DNA from: Streptomyces sp. DG2A-72
Lineage (GTDB): Bacteria > Actinomycetota > Actinomycetes > Streptomycetales > Streptomycetaceae
Assembly: GCF_030499575.1 (NCBI RefSeq)
Contig: NZ_JASTLC010000001.1
Coordinates: forward strand, 7,960,001 to 8,024,000
DNA: 64,000 bases
Direction of reading: 5' to 3'
A program made the position numbers and the translations under genes. This document shows positions 59,321 through 64,000 of the stretch, one piece after another (the first letter of the stretch is position 1; each line of letters starts with the position of its first letter). The notes under the pieces are model-generated. The model ran no database searches and was not told the origin of the DNA. It saw only the letters and a list, made by a program, of their open reading frames with translations.

Positions 59321-59704
59321 GTGAACGGTCATGACGTCACCGATGAACAGTGGGAAGGGCTCGCCCAGGTCGTACCGCTGCGTGGTCGCGATGCCTGGCC
59401 GTCCGCGGTGGACCACCGTGCGCTTCCGGACGCGGTCACCGAACAGCGGCGCCGGTTCGTCGTCCTGAGGGTGAGTGTCTTCGGCGACGCCCGCGAGGTC
59501 GCCGAGACGCTGATGGCGGGCGTCCCGGTGCTGCTCGACCTGACCGGAGCGGAGACCGAAGTCGCCAAGCGCGTCCTGGACTTCAGCACCGGCGTTGTCT
59601 TCGGCCTGGCGAGCGGGATGCACCGCGTCGACCGCAATGTGTTCCTGCTGACGCCGCCGGGCACCGAGGTGAGCGGCCTGATGGAAGGCGTGGCCGGCCC
59701 GTGA
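59321..59704 (+). CDS. SepF-like protein (cell-division paralogue)
   Basis: A 127-residue protein with the SepF core: RRFVVLRVSVFGDAREVAET, VPVLLDLTGAETEVAKRVLD, FSTGVVFGLASGMHRVDRNV, FLLTPPGTEV. SepF anchors FtsZ to the membrane; Streptomyces carry three SepF-type proteins, of which this is one of the short extra copies without an evident membrane-binding amphipathic helix. Its start is GTG 59321 behind GGGGGAAC. It is probably monocistronic. Confidence 0.88.
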   Translation: MNGHDVTDEQWEGLAQVVPLRGRDAWPSAVDHRALPDAVTEQRRRFVVLRVSVFGDAREVAETLMAGVPVLLDLTGAETEVAKRVLDFSTGVVFGLASGMHRVDRNVFLLTPPGTEVSGLMEGVAGP

Positions 59705-59784
59705 GGCCGCGCCGGTCCCCCGATCGTAGGAAGCCGGACGGGGCGGAACGGTTCGGCTGACGGACGGAGCCCTACGGTCCGGAT

Positions 59785-60990
59785 ATGCCCGCGTCATCCG
59801 TGTCGCCGGGGACTCCCAGGTCTTCGGCGTCCTCTTCGTCCTCGCCTTCTTGCGCCCCCGCAACCGGCGGGAACCGACCCGACCGGCCCTGTGTCACCGA
59901 GTTGCGGCTGTCGGCGTTCGCCGGGCACCGACGGGCCGGGTTTCCGCTCGGGCCGCTCACCCTGTTCGCCGGCCGGAGCGGCTGCGGGAAGACGAGTGCG
60001 CTCAGGGCGTACGAGGCGCTGGCGCGGCTCGGTGGAGGGGCGGAGCTCGGTGAGGTGTTCCCGGATCCGGTCGCCTGCGTTCCCGAGCGGGCCCGGCCCG
60101 ACGCGCAGCGCCGCCGCGGCTTCCGCATCGGCTGCACGGCCGACGGTCCCGAGGGTCCGGTCCGGCTGGATGTCGCCGTCCAGGCCGAGCCCGAACTGCG
60201 CATCGTGGGCGAGCGGTTGAGCGCCGGGGGGCTCGTCCTCCTGGAGACCGCCCTGCGCGACCCCGGGCGCCGTGCCGTACAGGCCGCCTGGCATACGGCT
60301 GGATCGGCGCCCGTCACCCGCGCCCCGCTGCCGGACGACCGGCTCGGTACCGCGCTGCTGCCGCTGCGGGTGGCCGGCAAGACGGACGGGCAGCGCCGCG
60401 TCCTCGCCGCCGCCGAGCAGATGGTCGTCGCCCTGCGCTCCGTCTTCGCCTGCGACCCACGGCCCGACCGCATGCGCAGGCCCGTGCCGCTCGGCTCCGG
60501 CCGGCTCCTCGGCGGCTGCGACAACCTCGCCGACGTCCTGTGGCGCACCCGCACCGAGTGCGGCCGGCGGCACGCGCAACTCGTCGCGGCGGTGCGCGCC
60601 GGATGCGCGGGACCCGTCGCGGACGTCCTCGCCGAACCGCTCGGCGACGGCACGGTCCGCGCCGTACTCGACCGGGGCCACGGCCCGCGCACCGCCCTCG
60701 AACGGCTCGGCGACGGCGAGTTGAGGCACCTCGCGCTGACGCTGGTCCTGCTCACCGGGCCCGGCGTCCTCGAAGTCGACCCGGCCGGAGAGGTGCCCGC
60801 CGCCATGCAGACGCTCACCGTCCTCGCCGACGGTCTCGACCGCTCCCTGGACCCACGGCAGCGCGACGGGCTGCTGCGGCTGGCGACGCGGATGTGCGAG
60901 CGCGGGCACATCCGCCTCCTCGGCGCGGTGAGCGACGCGTCCTGGGCCGCGGGGACGGACGGCGTCACGGTGGTACACCTTGACGCGTGA
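59785..60990 (+). CDS. AAA/SMC-like ATPase
   Basis: A 401-residue ATP-binding protein. A Ser/Pro-rich lead (residues 1-36) is followed by LRLSAFAGHRRAGFPLGPLT and Walker A FAGRSGCGKTSAL (about 56-68), as in RecF/SMC-type ATPases that sit alone. A signature-like LGDGELRHLALTLVLLTG appears near residue 314, followed by a weak Walker B (VLEVDPAGEV). Partner proteins are unknown. Its stop overlaps the MazG start (GTGA), so the two are co-translated. Confidence 0.75.
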   Translation: MPASSVSPGTPRSSASSSSSPSCAPATGGNRPDRPCVTELRLSAFAGHRRAGFPLGPLTLFAGRSGCGKTSALRAYEALARLGGGAELGEVFPDPVACVPERARPDAQRRRGFRIGCTADGPEGPVRLDVAVQAEPELRIVGERLSAGGLVLLETALRDPGRRAVQAAWHTAGSAPVTRAPLPDDRLGTALLPLRVAGKTDGQRRVLAAAEQMVVALRSVFACDPRPDRMRRPVPLGSGRLLGGCDNLADVLWRTRTECGRRHAQLVAAVRAGCAGPVADVLAEPLGDGTVRAVLDRGHGPRTALERLGDGELRHLALTLVLLTGPGVLEVDPAGEVPAAMQTLTVLADGLDRSLDPRQRDGLLRLATRMCERGHIRLLGAVSDASWAAGTDGVTVVHLDA

Positions 60991-61328
60991 CTGACGACCT
61001 GGACCTGGCGAAACTGCAGCGCAGGCTGGCCGAGTTCGCCGCCGCGCGGAACTGGCAGCCGTACCACACCCCCAAGAACCTCGTCGCCGCGCTCAGCGTG
61101 GAGGCCTCCGAACTCGTCGAGATCTTCCAGTGGTTGACGCCGGAGGAATCGGCCGGGGTCATGGACGAGCCCGACACCGCGCACCGGGTCACCGACGAGG
61201 TCGCCGATGTGCTCGCCTATCTGCTGCAGCTCTGCGAGGTCCTCGGCATCGACCCACTGGCCGCGCTGGACGCGAAGATCGACCGGAACGAGCGGAGGTT
61301 CCCGGCGGCGGGGGAGCGGGACGAGTAG
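60987..61328 (+). CDS. MazG-like nucleotide pyrophosphohydrolase
   Basis: A 113-residue all-alpha NTP pyrophosphohydrolase, dimeric type: DLAKLQRRLAEFAAARNWQP, LVAALSVEASELVEIFQWLT and VTDEVADVLAYLLQLCEVLG, giving the EExxE and ExxD metal site. It removes pyrophosphate from non-canonical NTPs. GTG 60987 overlaps the ATPase gene stop. The link between an SMC-like ATPase and MazG suggests nucleotide or DNA quality control, as inference. Confidence 0.88.
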   Translation: MTDDLDLAKLQRRLAEFAAARNWQPYHTPKNLVAALSVEASELVEIFQWLTPEESAGVMDEPDTAHRVTDEVADVLAYLLQLCEVLGIDPLAALDAKIDRNERRFPAAGERDE

Positions 61329-61514
61329 GACACCCGGGGGAGTTGACGGCTCCATTTTCACTCTCCGCAGTCAAGAACCCGCCAGAATCCGATTTGTTGT
61401 CCGAGATTTCCGTCTTCCTCTGGCTTTTTGTCTCATCGGACCTCACTCTGGGTAGTGGACAGTGGAGTTCGGGCGAACGCGCGACGAGCGCGTCGGGACA
61501 GACTGGGGCAGCGC

Positions 61515-61991
61515 ATGGACGCGGTGCGGCTCATCGTGACGAGCAGGCGCGCGCTCGCGGGGAGCGGCGAGGCGCCACAGACCATGGCGGAAGCGTGGCA
61601 GGCACAGGCCCTCGCGCAGGCGATAGGCAGCCGCCTCGCGGTCTTGGGCCCACCCGAACTGCGGGGTGAGGCACTGGGGTTGACCGAACTCGCGGGCAGA
61701 GGCTGCGGTGTCCTGGACCGCCCGGACGTCCCCGACACCGACCTGCGCGCCGCCCAGCTCACCGAACTGGGCGACGCCCGGCAGGCGCTGATGTACCTCG
61801 GCGGTCTGCTCGGCGAGGTGGGTATCGCCCTGGTCGGCATCGCCTCGTCCGCGGACGACGAAGCGACGTACTGGCAGTGCATGGAGGCGATCGACGCGGC
61901 GGACGAATCCCGTGACCGGGTTCGGGAGATGCTGCGGCGGCTGACGGACCGGGATACGGGGGAGGCCTTACCGGAGCGGGAGGCGGGCTGA
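61515..61991 (+). CDS. DUF6099 family hypothetical protein
   Basis: A 158-residue helical protein: MDAVRLIVTSRRALAGSGEA, TMAEAWQAQALAQAIGSRLA, LGDARQALMYLGGLLGEVGI and ATYWQCMEAIDAADESRDR. I recall it as the Streptomyces DUF6099 family. ATG 61515 is preferred over an upstream start at 61428. It is separated from the MazG gene by 186 bases. Function unknown. Confidence 0.72.
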   Translation: MDAVRLIVTSRRALAGSGEAPQTMAEAWQAQALAQAIGSRLAVLGPPELRGEALGLTELAGRGCGVLDRPDVPDTDLRAAQLTELGDARQALMYLGGLLGEVGIALVGIASSADDEATYWQCMEAIDAADESRDRVREMLRRLTDRDTGEALPEREAG

Positions 61992-62016
61992 GCGCTCCGC
62001 GGAACGTGTCACTAAG

Positions 62017-62107
62017 GCCGTCGATCGTCTACGGGTCCGTTGTGGCTGGTCGCGCCCACGCGGCGGAGCCGCATATAGATGCAGCCCCGCGCCCCTTCGG
62101 GGCGCTG
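62017..62107. repeat. Dispersed Streptomyces intergenic repeat, copy 2
   Basis: Gap-free alignment with 31647-31737. The hairpin GCGCCCCTTCGGGGCGC is perfect here. It ends 28 bases before the ATG of the LLM oxidoreductase, so it may overlap that gene's promoter region. Confidence 0.85.
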
Positions 62108-62135
62108 CAGGGGTCGGAGCGTGCAGGATGGGTGT

Positions 62136-63059
62136 ATGGATCTGCGTATCTTCACCGAGCCCCAGCAGGGCGCCGGCTATGACACCCTCCTCGCGGTTGC
62201 CAAGGCCACGGAGGATCTTGGATTCGATGCCTTTTTCCGCTCCGACCATTACCTCAAGATGGGCTCCGGCGACGGACTTCCGGGCCCCACGGACGCCTGG
62301 ATCACCCTCGCCGGTCTGGCCCGGGAGACGCGGCGCATCCGGCTCGGCACGCTGATGACCGCCGGTACCTTCCGGCTGCCCGGTGTCCTCGCCATCCAGG
62401 TCGCGCAGGTCGACCAGATGTCGGGTGGCCGTGTCGAACTGGGCCTGGGCGCGGGCTGGTTCGAGGAGGAGCACAAGGCGTACGGCATCCCGTTCCCGAA
62501 GGAGAAGTTCGGCCGCCTCGAAGAGCAGCTGGAGATCGTCACCGGGCTGTGGGCCACGGAGGTCGGCCGCACCTTCGACTTCCACGGGAAGTACTACGAC
62601 CTCACCGACTCGCCCGCCCTGCCCAAGCCCGCGCAGCCGAAGATCCCGGTGCTCATCGGCGGCCACGGCGCCACCCGCACGCCCCGCCTCGCCGCGCAGT
62701 ACGCCGACGAGTTCAACATGCCCTTCGCCTCCGTCGAGGACAGCGAGCGCCAGTTCGGCCGGGTCCGTGCCGCCGCCGAGCAGGCCGGGCGCAAGGCCGA
62801 CGACATCGTCTACTCCAACGCCCTCGTCGCCTGTGTCGGCAAGGACGACCAGGAGGTCGCCCGCCGTGCCGCCGCGATCGGCCGCGAGGTCGACGAGCTG
62901 AAGACGAACGGCCTGGCCGGTTCCCCCGCCGAGGTCGTCGACAAGATCGGCCGCTACGCCGAGACCGGCTCCCGGCGCTTCTACCTCCAGATCCTCGACC
63001 TCGGCGACCTGGACCACCTGGACCTGATCTCCTCCGAGGTCCAGTCGCAGCTGGCGTAG
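62136..63059 (+). CDS. LLM class F420-dependent oxidoreductase
   Basis: A 307-residue luciferase-like (TIM-barrel) enzyme that uses F420 or FMN: DLRIFTEPQQGAGYDTLLAV, HYLKMGSGDGLPGPTDAWIT, GLGAGWFEEEHKAYGIPFP and IPVLIGGHGATRTPRLAAQY. Length and spacing are normal. ATG 62136; CAGGAT at 62123-62128 looks like a -10 box, which would give a leaderless or nearly leaderless mRNA. The substrate is unknown. Confidence 0.9.
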   Translation: MDLRIFTEPQQGAGYDTLLAVAKATEDLGFDAFFRSDHYLKMGSGDGLPGPTDAWITLAGLARETRRIRLGTLMTAGTFRLPGVLAIQVAQVDQMSGGRVELGLGAGWFEEEHKAYGIPFPKEKFGRLEEQLEIVTGLWATEVGRTFDFHGKYYDLTDSPALPKPAQPKIPVLIGGHGATRTPRLAAQYADEFNMPFASVEDSERQFGRVRAAAEQAGRKADDIVYSNALVACVGKDDQEVARRAAAIGREVDELKTNGLAGSPAEVVDKIGRYAETGSRRFYLQILDLGDLDHLDLISSEVQSQLA

Positions 63060-63079
63060 CACATTCCGGGCGAGGGACG

Positions 63080-63106
63080 GGCGCCCCGGAACCCTTCCGG
63101 GGCGCC
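63080..63106. terminator. Terminator between oxidoreductase and methyltransferase genes
   Basis: A perfect 12-bp stem (63080-63091 with 63095-63106) closes on a three-base loop, between convergent genes. Confidence 0.85.
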
Positions 63107-63124
63107 TCGGCGCAGGTCGTGCCA

Positions 63125-63850
63125 TCAGGCGCGCGCTGCCCCCAGGTACAGGGAGGACAGGTCGCGGGTCGGGTTGATCTTCAGGCTGCCGTCCTTGTTC
63201 TGGCCGCGGATCGCGAGGCCCGCGAGGCGGCCGAGAGGGGTGAAGCCGGCGGCGCCGAGGTAGGCGATCATCTCGGTGGGCGTGATGAAGTCGTTCCAGT
63301 CGTGGGCGCCCTTGGGGACGATGTCGAGTATCCGCTCAGGGAGCCAGATCATCATCACGCGCGAGCGGAACGTGCGGTTGATGGTGTCGTACAGGAACAC
63401 ACCGCCGGGCGCCAGCACCCGGTGGATCTCGCTGATCGCGAGCCCGGGGCTCTCCACGTGCTCCAGTACGTCCACGCAGGTCACGATGTCGAAGGAGCTG
63501 TTGGCGTAGGGCAGGGCCTCGGACTTGCCGACCGAGTACTCGATGTCCTTGCCGGTGTCCTTGGCGTGCCGCGTGGCCGCCTCGACGAGCCGCGGGGACG
63601 GGTCGATGCCCGACACGCGCGAGCCCCGCTGGTGCAGGAACTCGCAGGTGTAGCCGCCGCCGCAGCCGACGTCCAGGACCCGCTTGTCCGCCCAGGAGCC
63701 CTCCACGAACTGGTCGAAGTACTCGAAGCGGTACGGGTTGAAGGACTTGAGGGGGTTCATCTTGGAGCTGTCGTTCCACCACTCGTCGGCGTAGGACGAG
63801 AAGAAGTAGTCGTCCTGCGCGGGGGGAAGCTGCTGCTGAGCCATGGTCAT
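63125..63850 (-). CDS. Class I SAM-dependent methyltransferase (UbiG-like)
   Basis: A 241-residue methyltransferase with a UbiG-type lead (YFFSSYADEWWNDSSKMNPL) and the SAM motif RVLDVGCGGGYTCEFLHQRG (residues about 57-76), motif II IVTCVDVLEHVESPG and motif III VLAPGGVFLYDTINR. It probably O-methylates a small phenolic or quinone-like substrate. ATG 63850 (or 63844) follows GAGAGGAC. The next upstream gene on the same strand ends 25 bases before it, so they may form one operon. Confidence 0.88.
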   Translation of the reverse strand: MTMAQQQLPPAQDDYFFSSYADEWWNDSSKMNPLKSFNPYRFEYFDQFVEGSWADKRVLDVGCGGGYTCEFLHQRGSRVSGIDPSPRLVEAATRHAKDTGKDIEYSVGKSEALPYANSSFDIVTCVDVLEHVESPGLAISEIHRVLAPGGVFLYDTINRTFRSRVMMIWLPERILDIVPKGAHDWNDFITPTEMIAYLGAAGFTPLGRLAGLAIRGQNKDGSLKINPTRDLSSLYLGAARA

Positions 63851-63875
63851 GAGTCCTCTCGGGATCTGGGGAGGG

Positions 63876-64000
63876 TCAGATGTGCTGCGGAGTGCGGGTC
63901 CACCGTGTTCCGTACGCGACCTGCTCCTTCTCGGCGGCGGAGAAGGCGCGCGTGTTCCAGTTCCGGCGCATGAAGGCCTCGCGGGCCCGGATCGCCAGGG
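63876..64000 (-). CDS. C-terminal end of an unidentified gene (runs off the window)
   Basis: About 40 codons on the minus strand, ending in FMRRNWNTRAFSAAEKEQVA and the tail YGTRWTRTPQHI before TGA at 63876. The codon pattern is clearly coding. I do not recognise the protein from this piece. It lies directly upstream of the methyltransferase gene. Confidence 0.7.
   Translation of the reverse strand, partial: LAIRAREAFMRRNWNTRAFSAAEKEQVAYGTRWTRTPQHI

Noticed and set aside
1..64000. CRISPR arrays, rRNA operons, intact insertion sequences
   Set aside because: No spaced repeat arrays of CRISPR type, rRNA-like sequence or transposase genes were seen in the window.

Overview
This is a chromosomal window from a high-GC actinomycete, almost certainly a Streptomyces. 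Evidence: about 70% G+C with strong third-position GC bias, many GTG and some TTG starts, overlapping ATGA/GTGA junctions, and a recognisable Streptomyces core set: sepH, coproporphyrin-type ferrochelatase, cutRS, a DUF4193 zinc-ribbon protein, dut, DUF3710, DUF3159, a SepF paralogue, an F420-type LLM oxidoreductase, and a dispersed intergenic palindromic repeat present twice. No rRNA, tRNA or CRISPR array was seen.

Layout. (1) 1-1738: end of a DUF5998 gene, a nucleotide-pyrophosphatase/phosphodiesterase and the 5' end of thymidine kinase. (2) About 1739-10815: a roughly 9-kb foreign island inserted inside tdk, next to the P-loop lysine codon. It supplies a replacement 3' part of tdk on the left, so tdk stays intact, while the displaced native 3' part is stranded at 10816-11415. 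A decayed tyrosine-integrase C-terminus lies just inside the right end. The cargo is an alpha-solenoid/beta-propeller, DUF2997 and radical-SAM cluster like those proposed as NTP-dependent conflict systems in multicellular bacteria, plus a membrane protein and a lipoprotein. Four of the cargo genes are broken by stops or frameshifts, so the island is decaying. (3) 11.4-26.3 kb: core genes (VOC protein, rhodanese, sepH, FAD oxidase, MFS, hemH, inositol monophosphatase, cutRS, DUF4193, DUF3093, thioesterase, dut, DUF3710). (4) 26.4-37.1 kb: an alginate-lyase pseudogene, then a potassium-themed block: kdpDE without kdpABC, an OB-fold protein, DUF3159, two coupled TrkA-type proteins, a 31-residue membrane peptide, an 11-bp-period repeat array and a KimA-like permease, followed by an RNA methyltransferase. 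(5) 37.1-53.4 kb: accessory region. It holds a block flanked by TGACGCT boxes with a TerD-like protein and a truncated AbiEii-like pair, a His-rich secreted peptide, a PIG-L deacetylase, an isochorismatase-fold protein lacking its cysteine, a DUF899 relic, a coupled P-loop NTPase/degenerate ABC protein pair, an AraC/VOC pair, a Ser/Thr kinase, a VanW protein, VOC/YdeI genes, a DUF998 protein, and LysR and DJ-1 genes. (6) 53.4-64 kb: SnoaL-like protein, FAD/Fe-S oxidase, MarR/YceI divergent pair with visible operators, a membrane-protein pseudogene, SepF paralogue, SMC-like ATPase with MazG, DUF6099, F420 oxidoreductase and a methyltransferase.

How genes work together. cutRS and kdpDE are complete two-component systems. 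TrkA proteins, the KimA-like permease and kdpDE point to K+ homeostasis. tdk and dut both feed dTTP supply. sepH and the SepF paralogue belong to FtsZ-based division. hemH gives the haem branch. All functional assignments come from reading translated sequence and remembered families; no database search was run.
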